Shown here: piece after piece, positions 51,154 through 61,742 of the stretch
Numbering within the stretch: position 1 is the stretch's first letter
Layout: each line of letters begins with the position of its first letter
Source: Vibrio coralliilyticus
GTDB taxonomy: Bacteria; Pseudomonadota; Gammaproteobacteria; Enterobacterales; Vibrionaceae
Direction of reading: 5' to 3'
Length of the DNA stretch: 64,000 bases
Assembly (NCBI RefSeq): GCF_024449095.1
Contig: NZ_CP024627.1
Span: 2,418,001-2,482,000 of the forward strand
Notes under the pieces: model-generated
Told to the model about the DNA's origin: nothing
Databases searched by the model: none
Seen by the model: only the letters and a program-made list of their open reading frames with translations
Translations under genes and position numbers: made by a program

Positions 51154-51414
51154 TTACTTATCTCCCTTTGAGAATTGCCCAAATCGACGCTTAAAGTTCG
51201 CAACGCGACCTTCTTGATGGATCACACGTTGTTTACCGGTATAAAAAGGATGCGATTTCGACGACACCTCAATAGTGAAATAGGGATATGTTTTGCCATC
51301 TTTCCACTCGATGGTGCGCTCAGTTTGTAGCGTTGAACCAATCAAAAAGTACTCATCGATACTAGTGTCATGGAAAACAACGGTTCTGTATTCAGGGTGA
51401 ATATTAGGTTGCAT
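51154..51414 (-). CDS. rpmE2: Type B 50S ribosomal protein L31 (zinc-independent)
   Basis: An 86-residue L31 paralog (YkgM type). It begins [16 protein letters not shown] and lacks the CxxC pairs of zinc-binding L31. The conserved [13 protein letters not shown] segment is present. It should replace L31 when zinc is short, freeing zinc from ribosomes. rpmJ2 follows with no gap, and a Zur-like palindrome lies upstream. Confidence 0.95.
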   Translation of the reverse strand: MQPNIHPEYRTVVFHDTSIDEYFLIGSTLQTERTIEWKDGKTYPYFTIEVSSKSHPFYTGKQRVIHQEGRVANFKRRFGQFSKGDK

Positions 51415-51432
51415 AATTACCTCAATATTTAA

Positions 51433-51451
51433 TTGTTATGTTATAACATTA
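51433..51451. promoter_or_regulatory. Zur operator candidate upstream of rpmE2
   Basis: The stretch contains the perfect 12-base palindrome ATGTTATAACAT (51438-51449) within GTTATGTTATAACATTAT. This resembles Zur sites of gammaproteobacteria (TGTTATANTATAACA-type). It lies 19 bases upstream of rpmE2, whose orthologs are repressed by Zur. Confidence 0.72.
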
Positions 51452-51455
51452 TAAA

Positions 51456-51470
51456 TGATAATTATTATCA
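51456..51470. promoter_or_regulatory. Fur box candidate (perfect 7-1-7 palindrome)
   Basis: TGATAATTATTATCA matches the Fur 7-1-7 consensus TGATAAT-N-ATTATCA at every position. It lies 7 bases beyond the Zur-like palindrome and 60 bases before trmO. Fur and Zur are related regulators with different sites, so both may act here. Confidence 0.65.
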
Positions 51471-51530
51471 AGAAGTTTTGCTACCCTTTTTGTGATATTT
51501 TTCCTTCATTACGATCTGTAGAGAAAGCAA

Positions 51531-52226
51531 ATGTATTCCCTAGAGCCCATTGGTTTCATTGAATCCCCTTATAAAGAGAAGTTCGCAGTCCCTCGTCAGC
51601 CTAGGTTAGTCACAAATGCTCGGGCCAGAGTGAAATTGGTCGGAGAAGCCAACTGTCCAGAAGCCGTCAGAGGACTTGAACAATTCTCGCACGCTTGGCT
51701 ACTATTTTTGTTTGATCAAAACTTGGCAGCCGGATGGAAACCAACAGTAAGGCCCCCACGATTGGGTGGCAATGAACGAGTGGGCGTCTTCGCTTCTCGA
51801 TCGACCTTTAGACCCAATGGCATTGGCATGTCTGCCGTAGAAATCAAAGCAGTGACTAAACAGGGTGAACAGATATATCTCGATCTTGGTAACGTAGACT
51901 TGGTTGATGGTACTCCCGTTGTCGATATTAAACCTTACATCCCTTACTCAGATTCAATTCCTGAAGCCACAGGGAGCTACGCAGAACAAGAGCCGGAAAA
52001 GTCACTGGTCACCTTTTCGATTTCAGCAATAGAGTTTCTTAATCAGCGTAAAGAGGCTGAGTATGAAAAAGCCATTATTGAGCAGGTACTGGCTCAAGAT
52101 CCTCGCCCCGCTTACAAGAAAAACAGACAAGACAGCAAAGAATATGCGGTAAATCTGTTCGATTTGAATGTTAAGTTCGTTGCCAGTGATCACTTAATAA
52201 CGGTTACAACGATTGAACACTTTTGA
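51531..52226 (+). CDS. trmO: tRNA (N6-threonylcarbamoyladenosine37-N6)-methyltransferase TrmO
   Basis: Methylates t6A37 in threonine tRNAs. It is 231 residues (E. coli TsaA/YaeB 235). The SAM-binding beta-barrel has IESPYKEKFAVPRQP, STFRPNGIGMS and DLVDGTPVVDIKPY. A C-terminal domain (about 160-231) completes it. It sits before proS, as in E. coli. GAGAAAG precedes the ATG. Confidence 0.95.
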   Translation: MYSLEPIGFIESPYKEKFAVPRQPRLVTNARARVKLVGEANCPEAVRGLEQFSHAWLLFLFDQNLAAGWKPTVRPPRLGGNERVGVFASRSTFRPNGIGMSAVEIKAVTKQGEQIYLDLGNVDLVDGTPVVDIKPYIPYSDSIPEATGSYAEQEPEKSLVTFSISAIEFLNQRKEAEYEKAIIEQVLAQDPRPAYKKNRQDSKEYAVNLFDLNVKFVASDHLITVTTIEHF

Positions 52227-52336
52227 CAAAGGCAATTGGCTGATATTATAAGCGGCTAACTATTTTTCCTTTGGGAAACTCTATACTCATGTCCATTCCG
52301 GCTTGAGTCACTAACTTTAATAAACGGATAAATTTA

Positions 52337-54052
52337 ATGCGTACCAGTAATTATCTTCTTTCAACTCTGAAGGAGACTCCAAACGACGCAGAAGTAGTGA
52401 GCCATCAGCTCATGCTACGTGCAGGTATGATCCGTAAGCTGGCTTCAGGTTTATACACCTGGCTACCTACTGGTCTACGTGTACTGCGTAAAGTCGAAAA
52501 CATCGTTCGTCAGGAAATCGACAATGCAGGTGCTGTCGAAACTTTGATGCCCGTTGTTCAGCCGTTTGAACTTTGGGAAGAAACAGGCCGCAGCGAGAAG
52601 ATGGGCCCTGAACTGCTTCGCTTTACTGACCGTCATACTCGTCCGTTTGTTCTCAGCCCTACCGCTGAAGAAGTGATCACTAGCCTAGTGCGTAATGAAG
52701 TGAGCTCTTACAAACAGCTACCGCTAAACCTGTACCAAATTCAGACTAAATTCCGTGATGAGCGACGCCCACGTTTCGGCGTAATGCGCGCACGTGAATT
52801 CTGCATGATGGATGCATACAGCTTTGATATCGACAAAGAGGGGCTACAGAAGTCTTACGATGCAATGCACGATGCTTACTGTAAAGCCTTCGACCGGATG
52901 GGCCTTGAATACCGCCCTGTATTGGCTGATTCTGGCGCGATCGGCGGCAGTGGCTCTCAAGAATTCCACGTCCTAGCTGAAAGCGGCGAAGACCTTATCG
53001 CCTTCTCAACTGAGTCTGACTACGCAGCAAACATCGAAAAAGCAGAAGCTGCGGCACCAGCTATTGAACGCGCTCAACCAACTCAAGAGATGACGCTGGT
53101 AGATACCCCAAATGCGAAAACGATCGCTGAGCTTGTTGAGCAGTTCGAATTACCAATCGAGAAAACAGTTAAAACACTATTCGTTAAAGCGTCTGATGAA
53201 GTTGAAGCGGACCTGATCGCACTGATCATCCGTGGCGACCACGAGCTGAACGAAGTGAAAGCGGAAAACCTTCCTCAAGTCGCAGCTCCTCTAGAGATGG
53301 CAACAGAAGAAGAAATTCGCGCACATGTGGGTGCAGGCCCAGGTTCGCTAGGTCCAGTAGGGCTAAAACTGCCATTCATCGTTGATCGCTCTGTAGCTGT
53401 CATGAGTGACTTTGGCGCAGGCGCTAACGTTGATGACAAGCACTACTTCGGTATCAACTGGGGTCGTGATGTTGAGCTAGGCCAAGTTGAAGACTTGCGT
53501 AATGTGGTTGAAGGCGACCCAAGCCCATGTGGTCAGGGGACACTTATGCTTAAGCGTGGTATCGAAGTCGGTCACATTTTCCAACTGGGTAATGTTTACT
53601 CGCAAGCAATGAACTGTGGTGTTCTTGGTCCTGATGGCAAAAACGTTATCTTAGAGATGGGTTGTTACGGTATCGGTGTTTCTCGTGTGGTTGCTTCTGC
53701 CATTGAGCAGAACCATGATAAATACGGCATCATCTGGCCAGACGCACTTGCACCTTTCCAAGTGGCTATCGTGCCAATGAACATGCACAAGTCAGAAGAA
53801 GTGAAAGAAGCGGCTGAGAAGCTGTATGCTGAACTGACCGCTATGGGCATCGAAGTTCTATTCGATGACCGTAAAGAGCGCCCGGGTGTCATGTTCTCTG
53901 ACATGGAGCTTATCGGTATTCCTCACACTATCGTGATCGGTGATCGTTCAATGAAAGAAGGCAACTTCGAGTACAAGAACCGCCGTTCTGGTGAGAAAAC
54001 GGCTATCGCGATGGCAGACATCGTTGAGCATATTAAAGCGCAAATCGCTTAA
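52337..54052 (+). CDS. proS: Proline-tRNA ligase
   Basis: A class II synthetase of 571 residues. Motif 2 is in [15 protein letters not shown] and motif 3 near [10 protein letters not shown]. The inserted editing domain (INS, about 224-407) hydrolyses Ala-tRNAPro. The anticodon-binding domain is at the C-terminus (about 470-571). Bacterial-type architecture is complete. Confidence 0.98.
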   Translation: MRTSNYLLSTLKETPNDAEVVSHQLMLRAGMIRKLASGLYTWLPTGLRVLRKVENIVRQEIDNAGAVETLMPVVQPFELWEETGRSEKMGPELLRFTDRHTRPFVLSPTAEEVITSLVRNEVSSYKQLPLNLYQIQTKFRDERRPRFGVMRAREFCMMDAYSFDIDKEGLQKSYDAMHDAYCKAFDRMGLEYRPVLADSGAIGGSGSQEFHVLAESGEDLIAFSTESDYAANIEKAEAAAPAIERAQPTQEMTLVDTPNAKTIAELVEQFELPIEKTVKTLFVKASDEVEADLIALIIRGDHELNEVKAENLPQVAAPLEMATEEEIRAHVGAGPGSLGPVGLKLPFIVDRSVAVMSDFGAGANVDDKHYFGINWGRDVELGQVEDLRNVVEGDPSPCGQGTLMLKRGIEVGHIFQLGNVYSQAMNCGVLGPDGKNVILEMGCYGIGVSRVVASAIEQNHDKYGIIWPDALAPFQVAIVPMNMHKSEEVKEAAEKLYAELTAMGIEVLFDDRKERPGVMFSDMELIGIPHTIVIGDRSMKEGNFEYKNRRSGEKTAIAMADIVEHIKAQIA

Positions 54053-54070
54053 ATCACCTCATTAGAGAGC

Positions 54071-54101
54071 AAAAGGCTGATGTGAAAACATCAGCCTTTT
54101 T
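54071..54101. terminator. Terminator between proS and yafJ
   Basis: The stem AAAAGGCTGATG/CATCAGCCTTTT with a six-base loop lies between these convergent genes. Confidence 0.88.
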
Positions 54102-54132
54102 ATCTATCAGACAGTCAGCAATCAGTCAAATA

Positions 54133-54978
54133 TCACTCTAGAGGTTCGGTTGGCGCCTGACTTTCTACCTTTTTCGGTGCAAAAGGAACATCCACCAGCT
54201 CAGCAGCGTTACCATCCGCCAATTCGCCTAAATGAAAAATACCAAACTCCCCCGGCTTCATACGGTGCCAAGTTTCATTACCAGTGAGAGGCTGAGTCGC
54301 AATCACCGAAACAATATCGTTTGGTGTGGTCTCTTCTTGGAAGTTAATTTCCACATCTTCATCAAGTAAAGCTGCTTTTCCAAACGGCGCACGGCGCGTA
54401 ATCCAATACAAATGGTTAGTGCAATAGGTCATGACGTACTCACCGTCAGACAGCAACATGTTAAACACCCCTTTTTCGCGTAACTTATCACAACACTTAG
54501 CGACAAAGCGGAATACACCGACCATGTCCTGCGGGGGTTCAGGAAATGTGTCTTCCATTTGCTTTAATAGCCAACAAAAAGAGAGCTCACTATCGGTTTG
54601 ACCAACTGGGCGGTGCCTTCCTGTCACTAAGCTTTGATAATCTGTTAGCTGACCATTGTGAGCAAAGGTCCAATAACGCCCCCATAATTCTCGGGTAAAC
54701 GGATGTGTGTTTTCAAGATTCACCGCTCCGCGATTCGCCTGACGAATATGGCTAATTACCGCGCAGCTTTTGATTGGATAATTTTGGACCAGCTCAGCAA
54801 TCTTAGAATCACAACTTGGTGTAGGATCTTTAAAGTTACGAAAGCCTTTACCTTCATAAAAAGTAATGCCCCAACCATCACGATGCGGACCAGTATTGCC
54901 CCCTCGCTGCATAAGCCCTGTAAAGCTAAAACAGATATCAGTTGGTACATTAGCGCTCATTCCGAGCAATTCACACAT
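54133..54978 (-). CDS. yafJ: Class II glutamine amidotransferase YafJ
   Basis: A 281-residue Ntn-type amidotransferase domain. The N-terminus MCELLGMSANVP makes Cys2 the catalytic nucleophile after Met removal. Further conserved segments are RDGWGITFYEG, ISHIRQANRG and ENTHPF. It is made with gmhA, as in E. coli. Its acceptor substrate is unknown. Confidence 0.92.
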   Translation of the reverse strand: MCELLGMSANVPTDICFSFTGLMQRGGNTGPHRDGWGITFYEGKGFRNFKDPTPSCDSKIAELVQNYPIKSCAVISHIRQANRGAVNLENTHPFTRELWGRYWTFAHNGQLTDYQSLVTGRHRPVGQTDSELSFCWLLKQMEDTFPEPPQDMVGVFRFVAKCCDKLREKGVFNMLLSDGEYVMTYCTNHLYWITRRAPFGKAALLDEDVEINFQEETTPNDIVSVIATQPLTGNETWHRMKPGEFGIFHLGELADGNAAELVDVPFAPKKVESQAPTEPLE

Positions 54979-55047
54979 GGTTTAAGAAGCTCCCTTAAAA
55001 CAACAGCACCAGTTCAAAACACTGGCACTGTTTAAACCACTCAGAAA

Positions 55048-55626
55048 TTATTTTTCCATCTCTTTTTCGATCAACTGAATCACAATATGGATGATCTTAA
55101 TATGGATTTCTTGGATACGATCTGCATAGCCAAAGTGAGGCACTCGAATTTCAATATCCGCTAAACCAGCCATCTTCCCGCCATCTTTACCTGTTAAAGC
55201 AATGGTTTTCATTCCTTTGGCTTGAGCCGCTTCAATCGCTTTTAGAATATTGCCTGAGTTCCCTGACGTGGATAGACCGAATAGCACATCCCCTTTAGCC
55301 CCGACGGCTTCAACATAGCGAGAGAACACGTACTCATAGCCAAAGTCATTACTCACACAAGACAGATGACTTGGGTCTGAAATAGCGATACCAGGTAAAC
55401 CTGGGCGGTTCTCACGATAACGCCCCGTGAGTTCTTCAGCAAAGTGCATCGCATCACAGTGAGAGCCACCGTTACCACAAGACAAAACTTTACCGCCTTG
55501 TTTAAATGAGTCAGCGAGCATCTTCGCAGCCGCTTCAATTTGCGCGATGTTGTTTTCATCGCTTAGAAATGTATTAAGTACGTCGGCAGCTTCGGTAAGT
55601 TCTTTTTTAATCAGATCCTGGTACAT
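55048..55626 (-). CDS. gmhA: Phosphoheptose isomerase
   Basis: Converts sedoheptulose 7-phosphate to D-glycero-D-manno-heptose 7-phosphate, the first step to LPS core heptose. It is 192 residues with a SIS fold. Active-site segments are [17 protein letters not shown] and STSGNSGN, with the late His in [11 protein letters not shown]. It is divergent from fadE, as in E. coli. Confidence 0.97.
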   Translation of the reverse strand: MYQDLIKKELTEAADVLNTFLSDENNIAQIEAAAKMLADSFKQGGKVLSCGNGGSHCDAMHFAEELTGRYRENRPGLPGIAISDPSHLSCVSNDFGYEYVFSRYVEAVGAKGDVLFGLSTSGNSGNILKAIEAAQAKGMKTIALTGKDGGKMAGLADIEIRVPHFGYADRIQEIHIKIIHIVIQLIEKEMEK

Positions 55627-55934
55627 AGGTTTTTCTCTAATTATTTGGTTTTGAAATGGCTGACGCCTAACGTCGCCATGGTTATAGTCAGAGTTTACTC
55701 AAACAATTCTCACTGTCGATAGCTGCCCGCAAACATTTGCGTCTTTATTCGGTTTCGACCTCTTCAAAAACCGTCCGCCTCTTCATTTTTAGAATTTTCA
55801 CTCTACTCAGATCACTTTTTGGGCAATTTTAGGTTTTACATTTCTTTAATATTTTGATTACACTTTAACTGGTTGGACCTCTTTATAAATAACGGCGTAA
55901 AAATGCTCAAAAACGCCGAACAAGGAACATTACT
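55627..55934. promoter_or_regulatory. gmhA-fadE divergent regulatory region
   Basis: A 308-base gap with no gene. It holds a FadR-type site (55867-55883), AT-rich DNA, and a 6-base leader stem CGGCGT/ACGCCG (55893-55918) just before the fadE ribosome binding site AAGGAAC. Promoter hexamers could not be assigned with confidence. Confidence 0.45.
55867..55883. promoter_or_regulatory. FadR operator candidate of fadE
   Basis: AACTGGTTGGACCTCTT matches the core CTGGT-NNGACC of the FadR consensus. It lies 52 bases before the fadE start, a position suited to repression that is relieved by long-chain acyl-CoA. Confidence 0.65.
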
Positions 55935-58385
55935 ATGGACATTTTGCTCTCTATACTCGGATTTGCTGCGGTTCTAGCGGTCTGTCTCTACCATCGAACC
56001 TCCCTAGCCAAATCGGTAACCGCGTTGACAGTCACTCTGGCCATACTCTCTGCCTTCGGTGCTGCGGGCTCACTGAGCTGGATTCTTTTTATTGCCGCCA
56101 CAGCAGTGGTTGCTATTCCCTCAGTACGTCAATCTTTGATCAGTAAGAAGGCGCTGACTTTGTTCAAAAAAGTCTTGCCTGCGATGTCACAAACAGAAAA
56201 AGAAGCACTCGATGCCGGTACCGTATGGTGGGAAGCTGAATTGTTCAAAGGCAAGCCAGACTGGAAAAAACTGCATGACATCCAATCACCTACATTAACT
56301 GCTGAAGAACAGGCTTTCTTAGATGGCCCTGTTAACGAAGTGTGCGCTATGGTGAATGATTACCAAGTCACGCATGAACTGGCTGATCTACCACCAGAAG
56401 TCTGGCAATACCTCAAAGACAACAAATTCTTTGCCATGATCATCAAGAAAAAATACGGTGGCTTAGAGTTTTCTGCCTATGCACAGTCTCTTGTTCTTCA
56501 GAAGTTGACAGGTGTCTCTGGCGTCCTTTCTTCTACAGTTGGCGTCCCAAACTCACTGGGCCCAGGTGAACTTCTACAGCATTATGGTACGACTGAGCAA
56601 AAAGACTACTACCTACCGCGCCTTGCAGAAGGTAAGGAAATTCCGTGTTTTGCTCTAACTAGCCCAGAAGCTGGCTCTGACGCGGGCTCTATCCCTGACT
56701 TTGGCGTGGTATGTAAAGGTAAGTGGGAAGGCAAAGACGTACTTGGTATGCGCCTGACTTGGAACAAACGCTATATTACCTTGGCTCCAGTGGCGACTGT
56801 ACTAGGCTTAGCTTTTAAACTGCGAGACCCAGAAGGTCTATTAGGAGAGCAAGAAGATTTAGGTATTACTTGTGCTCTTATTCCAACTCACCTCAAAGGT
56901 GTTGAGATTGGTAACCGTCATTTCCCACTCAACGTACCATTCCAGAATGGTCCAACTCGTGGTGAAGATCTATTTGTACCTCTCGACTTTATCATCGGCG
57001 GTCCGAAGATGGCAGGTCAAGGCTGGCGTATGTTGGTTGAATGCCTATCCGTTGGGCGTGGTATCACACTGCCTTCTAACTCTACTGGTGGCATTAAAAC
57101 TGCCGCACTAGCCACAGGGGCTTATGCACGTATTCGTCGCCAGTTCAAACAACCCATCGGCCAGATGGAAGGGGTCGAAGAGCCATTAGCGCGTCTAGGC
57201 GGTAACGCTTACGTGATGGACGCAGCCAGTAACCTGACTGTCGCCGGTATTGATTTGGGTGAGAAGCCTTCGGTTATCTCCGCAATCGTAAAGTACCACT
57301 GTACTCATCGTGGCCAACAAAGCATCATTGATGCAATGGATATCGTCGGTGGTAAAGGTATCTGCTTGGGGCCTTCTAACTTCCTGGCTCGCGGTTATCA
57401 AGGCGCACCAATCGCGGTAACCGTTGAGGGTGCGAACATCCTGACTCGTTCTATGATCATTTACGGTCAAGGCGCTATTCGCTGCCATCCTTATGTTCTA
57501 GAAGAGATGAATGCCGCTTACTCGGATTCTTCTGATGCCCTAGAGAAATTTGATTCAGCCCTTGCAGGTCATGTGAGCTTCACCATGAGCAACCTGGTAC
57601 GCAGCTTCTGGCTTGGACTAACTGACGGCCGATTCTCTTCAGCACCAGTAAAAGACTCTACCACTCGCTACTATCAGCAGCTCAACCGCTACAGTGCAAA
57701 CATTGCTTTCTTATCAGATATCTCCATGGCTGTTCTTGGTGGTTCATTGAAGCGTAAAGAGCGTTTATCAGCCCGTTTAGGGGATATTTTAAGCCAACTT
57801 TACCTTAGCTCAGCAACTTTGAAGCGCTTTGAGAATGATGGTCGTATTGCCGATGATCTTCCATTGGTGCACTGGGGACTTCAAGACAGTTTGAAGCAGA
57901 CCGAAGAAGCGATTGACGAGTTCTTAGCGAACTTCCCAAATAAATGGCTGGGTAAAGCCTTACGTGTCATGATTCTACCATTTGGTCGTGTACGCAAAGC
58001 GCCAAACGACAAAATTGACAGCCAAGTTGCTCAGATCCTACAGACACCGTCTGCAACCCGAGATCGTTTAGGCCGTAACCAGTATTTCCAAGCTAGTGAA
58101 TTTAATCCTGCCGGTAAGATTGAAGAAGCGCTGCACATTATTCTTGAAGCAGAGCCTGTGTTCACTAAAGTGTGCAAAGCCATCAACGAACGCCGTCCAT
58201 TCCTTCGTTTGGATTTAATCGCGGATATCGGTTTGGAAAAGGGAATTATCGACTCAGCCGAAGCACAATTATTGCGTAATGCAGAAGAACATCGCCTGTA
58301 CGTGATTAATGTGGATGATTTTGCCCCAAAGGACTTAGCTGCCAAACCACTAGAGCTAACCCCTCAGATGGATGAAGTGGCTTAA
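55935..58385 (+). CDS. fadE: Acyl-CoA dehydrogenase FadE
   Basis: Catalyses the first step of fatty acid beta-oxidation. It is 816 residues (E. coli 814), longer than ordinary acyl-CoA dehydrogenases. Hydrophobic segments fill the first 60 residues. The acyl-CoA dehydrogenase core (about 110-560) contains [14 protein letters not shown] and QIQ-type segments, and a long C-terminal domain follows. FAD binding is expected. Confidence 0.96.
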   Translation: MDILLSILGFAAVLAVCLYHRTSLAKSVTALTVTLAILSAFGAAGSLSWILFIAATAVVAIPSVRQSLISKKALTLFKKVLPAMSQTEKEALDAGTVWWEAELFKGKPDWKKLHDIQSPTLTAEEQAFLDGPVNEVCAMVNDYQVTHELADLPPEVWQYLKDNKFFAMIIKKKYGGLEFSAYAQSLVLQKLTGVSGVLSSTVGVPNSLGPGELLQHYGTTEQKDYYLPRLAEGKEIPCFALTSPEAGSDAGSIPDFGVVCKGKWEGKDVLGMRLTWNKRYITLAPVATVLGLAFKLRDPEGLLGEQEDLGITCALIPTHLKGVEIGNRHFPLNVPFQNGPTRGEDLFVPLDFIIGGPKMAGQGWRMLVECLSVGRGITLPSNSTGGIKTAALATGAYARIRRQFKQPIGQMEGVEEPLARLGGNAYVMDAASNLTVAGIDLGEKPSVISAIVKYHCTHRGQQSIIDAMDIVGGKGICLGPSNFLARGYQGAPIAVTVEGANILTRSMIIYGQGAIRCHPYVLEEMNAAYSDSSDALEKFDSALAGHVSFTMSNLVRSFWLGLTDGRFSSAPVKDSTTRYYQQLNRYSANIAFLSDISMAVLGGSLKRKERLSARLGDILSQLYLSSATLKRFENDGRIADDLPLVHWGLQDSLKQTEEAIDEFLANFPNKWLGKALRVMILPFGRVRKAPNDKIDSQVAQILQTPSATRDRLGRNQYFQASEFNPAGKIEEALHIILEAEPVFTKVCKAINERRPFLRLDLIADIGLEKGIIDSAEAQLLRNAEEHRLYVINVDDFAPKDLAAKPLELTPQMDEVA

Positions 58386-58398
58386 TCTACATCAACGC

Positions 58399-58425
58399 AA
58401 AAGGGCTGCAATGCAGCCCTTTTTT
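58399..58425 (+). terminator. Terminator after fadE
   Basis: The stem AAAAGGGCTGC/GCAGCCCTTTT with a very short loop is followed by T, 14 bases after fadE. Confidence 0.92.
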
Positions 58426-58448
58426 GTGCTTTCAGTTTCCTAAACGTG

Positions 58449-59696
58449 CTACTTCTTGGGCATCTCTAACTGCATCTCTGGCATCATTTCTTTCTTAGCT
58501 CTGAGCTTACGCATCACAAACCAAACAACTAAGCCAAGAATAATCATCACGATATTACCCACTCCGATGATGATGTAGGTGCGCATGCGTTTCTCTTCTC
58601 TCATCTGGATCAAGCGCATTTCTTCCATCAATTTCAACTGCTGCATGCGTTCCTCTTCCTGTAAACGACGAGTTTCGGAAAAGTCGACTTCTTCCAACAC
58701 ACTGTAAGTGTGCTCTTGAACCGGAAAAGCGAGTGGGCGCCCCGACCCCATTTCTGTAGCAAAAACTTGCCCCATCCAAGCATAGTTACCAATTTCGCCA
58801 TTGTATGGGATCTTTAGTTCGACTTTTTCTGACGCTTCCGCTGCACTTTCAGCCACCGTCACTTCACTATTATCTGGTGATTTGTGCACAATTTGCGCCG
58901 CCAAACTCCCCGGTTCAATCATACCTTGCTCACCAGAGACGACGACCTTGTGTTCCACCCCTTCTTCGCGACTTTGAATAAAGGTCGTTTGAATAGGCAT
59001 TGGGTATACCAAAACCTCTTGTTCTTGCGCACGGAGGAAGACCCCATTGCCCGACGTAATACGAACACGGTATTTACCCGGCTCTGGGGAAATATTCAGT
59101 GATACCGTAAATACACCGTCTCCTGCCACTTCATCTAAACCACGGCCATCATCGGCAAACTCACCGATAGTGTAAGGGATCGGTTTTGCCTCTTTAATCA
59201 ATTCCTCTTCATTTTCAACGTATTTGGTGAAGGTCACCATTAAATTGACGCGCTCTAAAAAGTCTCTCAATACCAAAGGTTTGCCATCAGAGGTGAGCCT
59301 TGCTGTAAACTTTATCTGTTCATTCTGGAACAAGCGCGCTGGCATCTGTTCGGTGGACAGTTCAAGGTGAGAAATAAGGATTATCTTGTTCTTGGGTGTC
59401 ACTTTACCGATAGCCTGCCAAGGGCCAGGCATGGGATTATCTATCGATATGATGTCCATTGTTGGTTCTTGGTACCAACGAACGTTATCTGGGCTACGCC
59501 AAGCGTAGTACTTTTTTCCGTCAGGGCGAACCAATACTACCGGCCTTGAGCGTTCAGCGCGATAGATCACAAAGGTAATTTGTTTGATGGTGGGATCAAC
59601 TCGAAAACGATTGTCGAGTAATGACATTGAGGATTCTTCCGCAAAACCTAAGGTACTGACTAACAAGCCCAACAGGGCAAACCAAATCCTCAACAT
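58449..59696 (-). CDS. Envelope protein of the TIGR03503 type, function unknown
   Basis: A 415-residue protein. The signal peptide is MLRIWFALLGLLVSTLGFAEE. A large periplasmic region (about 20-345) looks rich in beta strands. A coiled-coil stretch rich in Glu, Arg and Met (about 335-370) follows, then a membrane helix (about 374-394) and a short basic tail. The fold order suggests a periplasmic sensor or scaffold anchored by its C-terminus. It resembles the TIGR03503 proteins of Vibrio. dnaQ lies 9 bases upstream on the same strand, so they are probably co-transcribed. Confidence 0.82.
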   Translation of the reverse strand: MLRIWFALLGLLVSTLGFAEESSMSLLDNRFRVDPTIKQITFVIYRAERSRPVVLVRPDGKKYYAWRSPDNVRWYQEPTMDIISIDNPMPGPWQAIGKVTPKNKIILISHLELSTEQMPARLFQNEQIKFTARLTSDGKPLVLRDFLERVNLMVTFTKYVENEEELIKEAKPIPYTIGEFADDGRGLDEVAGDGVFTVSLNISPEPGKYRVRITSGNGVFLRAQEQEVLVYPMPIQTTFIQSREEGVEHKVVVSGEQGMIEPGSLAAQIVHKSPDNSEVTVAESAAEASEKVELKIPYNGEIGNYAWMGQVFATEMGSGRPLAFPVQEHTYSVLEEVDFSETRRLQEEERMQQLKLMEEMRLIQMREEKRMRTYIIIGVGNIVMIILGLVVWFVMRKLRAKKEMMPEMQLEMPKK

Positions 59697-59704
59697 TCCT
59701 TCTC

Positions 59705-60445
59705 CTACTGACGCCAGAGACAGCTTCCGCTTTTCTCCACCAAGTCCAGTCTATTTTGATGTGCTTCTAATTCATCGGCTGTTGCACGGATAACCTTTAA
59801 TGATTTTCGTCCACCAGCCACACGTTTTATTGACTCGCCTCCCACATTGCCCTCTGCGTTGCCAGGGTTAAATTGTAATGAGGTCTGGCCACCTGTCATC
59901 AATAGATAGACGTCAGCCAAGATCTCCGCATCGAGCAAAGCTCCATGAAGCGTACGGTGAGAGTTATCTATACCATAGCGGTCACACAACACATCGAGGT
60001 TGTTACGTTTACCAGGGAAGATCTTCTTCGCCATGGCAAGGGTATCCGTGACCTTACAGTAGTCTTCCGTTTTGCCAATACTTGGGTCCAACATACTGAA
60101 CTCATGATCCATAAAGCCAGTATCGAAGGGCGCGTTGTGGGCAACAAGCTCGGCACCTTTAATAAACTCAAGAAACTCGCTATGTACATCCTGATATTCA
60201 GGTTTATCGACCAGAAACTCGTCAGTAATACCATGGACTTCCACTGCGTCCGGCTGAATTTCGCGATCAGGCTTGATGTAAACGTGAAAGTGACGCCCCG
60301 TTAATTTACGGTTGATAATTTCAACAGCACCGATTTCAATAATACGGTGTCCCTGATAATGAGGACCGCCTTCACGGTTCATACCTGTGGTTTCGGTATC
60401 GAGTACCACGATACGGTTGTGGTTAGAATTGTTGCTGGTATTCAT
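59705..60445 (-). CDS. dnaQ: DNA polymerase III subunit epsilon (proofreading exonuclease)
   Basis: The 3'-5' proofreading subunit of the replicase. It is 246 residues. The DEDDh exonuclease residues are visible: Asp16 and Glu18 in LDTETTGM, Asp in NAPFDTGFMD, and the His/Asp pair in HRTLHGALLDAE. The C-terminal tail that binds the alpha subunit is present. It is divergent from rnhA, as in E. coli. Confidence 0.97.
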   Translation of the reverse strand: MNTSNNSNHNRIVVLDTETTGMNREGGPHYQGHRIIEIGAVEIINRKLTGRHFHVYIKPDREIQPDAVEVHGITDEFLVDKPEYQDVHSEFLEFIKGAELVAHNAPFDTGFMDHEFSMLDPSIGKTEDYCKVTDTLAMAKKIFPGKRNNLDVLCDRYGIDNSHRTLHGALLDAEILADVYLLMTGGQTSLQFNPGNAEGNVGGESIKRVAGGRKSLKVIRATADELEAHQNRLDLVEKSGSCLWRQ

Positions 60446-60501
60446 AACAAATTGTGTGTCAGACTATGCCAATAATATGCTTAACCCAATAGTATCAAAT
60501 C

Positions 60502-60966
60502 ATGACGAAACAGGTGGAAATTTTCACAGATGGTTCTTGTTTAGGTAATCCGGGGCCAGGTGGTTACGGTATCGTTTTACGCTATAAGCAGGTCGAAAAA
60601 ACGCTGGCTAAAGGCTACACCCTAACCACCAACAATCGCATGGAAATGATGGCAACCATAGTCGCACTACAAACACTGAAAGAACCGTGCGAAGTCATAC
60701 TCACCACTGACAGCCAGTACGTTCGCCAAGGTATTACACAGTGGATTCACAATTGGAAAAAACGTGATTGGAAGACGGCTGATAAAAAGCCGGTTAAAAA
60801 CGCCGATTTATGGAAAGCGCTTGATGCCGAAACCGCACGCCACACCATTGACTGGCGCTGGGTCAAAGGTCACGCAGGGCATAGAGAAAATGAAATGTGT
60901 GATGAATTAGCTAGAGCCGCTGCCGAAAACCCAACAGAAGAAGATACAGGTTACCAACCTAACTAG
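60502..60966 (+). CDS. rnhA: Ribonuclease HI
   Basis: Cuts RNA in RNA-DNA hybrids and helps remove primers and R-loops. It is 154 residues. Catalytic residues are Asp10 ([11 protein letters not shown]), Glu48 (NNRMEMMA), Asp70 (TTDSQYV) and Asp134 in the CDELARAAA segment, with the His loop GHAGHREN. Its last four bases overlap the end of the convergent yafS gene. Confidence 0.98.
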   Translation: MTKQVEIFTDGSCLGNPGPGGYGIVLRYKQVEKTLAKGYTLTTNNRMEMMATIVALQTLKEPCEVILTTDSQYVRQGITQWIHNWKKRDWKTADKKPVKNADLWKALDAETARHTIDWRWVKGHAGHRENEMCDELARAAAENPTEEDTGYQPN

Positions 60967-61703
60967 TGCGACTTTACTTTGCTCGACACCTTGTAATTGA
61001 CGCCAATCGGCGTCAATTTTCGTTTTAGCTTCCAATGTGGCTTGATCGGTTTAAGCGGGTAAGTGCGTTTGCGGGCAACAATAAAATATAGGCTACCCAT
61101 AGGAGATGCCCAATCGCCTAAACTGTTCTCCAGCCAAGTCCACATGGTGCGGTATTTCTGCATTGGAAACAGGGCATAGCTGTCACACTCAATCACCTGA
61201 TAATTCAAAACACTCAGCCAGTCACGAATACGATTTGGAGTAAACATGCGCCCACTCCATGGCAAGTTGTTCTTGCGCCATGGCATCAAGCTCGACAAGC
61301 CCGTTAAGCTGATCGGATTAAAGCCAGTAATGATCAAATACCCATCATCGATCATCACACGATCGACTTCTCTCAACATTCGATGCGGGTCATTGCAGTA
61401 ATCAAGCTGATGCGCCATCACAATCACGTCAAAGCTTTTTTCAAGAAATGGTAAGTTGTAGCCATCAGCAATCACGTTATGCAAAGGGTTCTGGATATCA
61501 AGGTTAACTTGGTGTTGAATATTACAATTAAAGCTGGTTAACTCGCAGCTCAGCCCTCCCAGCTTAAGCATATGATAGCCAAATAGTTTTGGGCACCATT
61601 CATCAACACGAGTTTGTATTGATTCACTGACCCACAGGCCATTCTTAAGCTGAGACCATGAATGAGGCTTTTCGAGCTTCTTATTACTGCGTGCTGGCTT
61701 CAT
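60963..61703 (-). CDS. yafS: SAM-dependent methyltransferase YafS
   Basis: A class I methyltransferase of 246 residues. The segments [28 protein letters not shown] region, [21 protein letters not shown] and a weak motif I near [10 protein letters not shown] fit the Methyltransf_11 family. The substrate is unknown. It lies between rnhA (convergent) and gloB (divergent), as in E. coli. Confidence 0.88.
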   Translation of the reverse strand: MKPARSNKKLEKPHSWSQLKNGLWVSESIQTRVDEWCPKLFGYHMLKLGGLSCELTSFNCNIQHQVNLDIQNPLHNVIADGYNLPFLEKSFDVIVMAHQLDYCNDPHRMLREVDRVMIDDGYLIITGFNPISLTGLSSLMPWRKNNLPWSGRMFTPNRIRDWLSVLNYQVIECDSYALFPMQKYRTMWTWLENSLGDWASPMGSLYFIVARKRTYPLKPIKPHWKLKRKLTPIGVNYKVSSKVKSH

Positions 61704-61742
61704 AATTAACCTGCTTCACTCTTGGTAACCGGAGAGACAACT

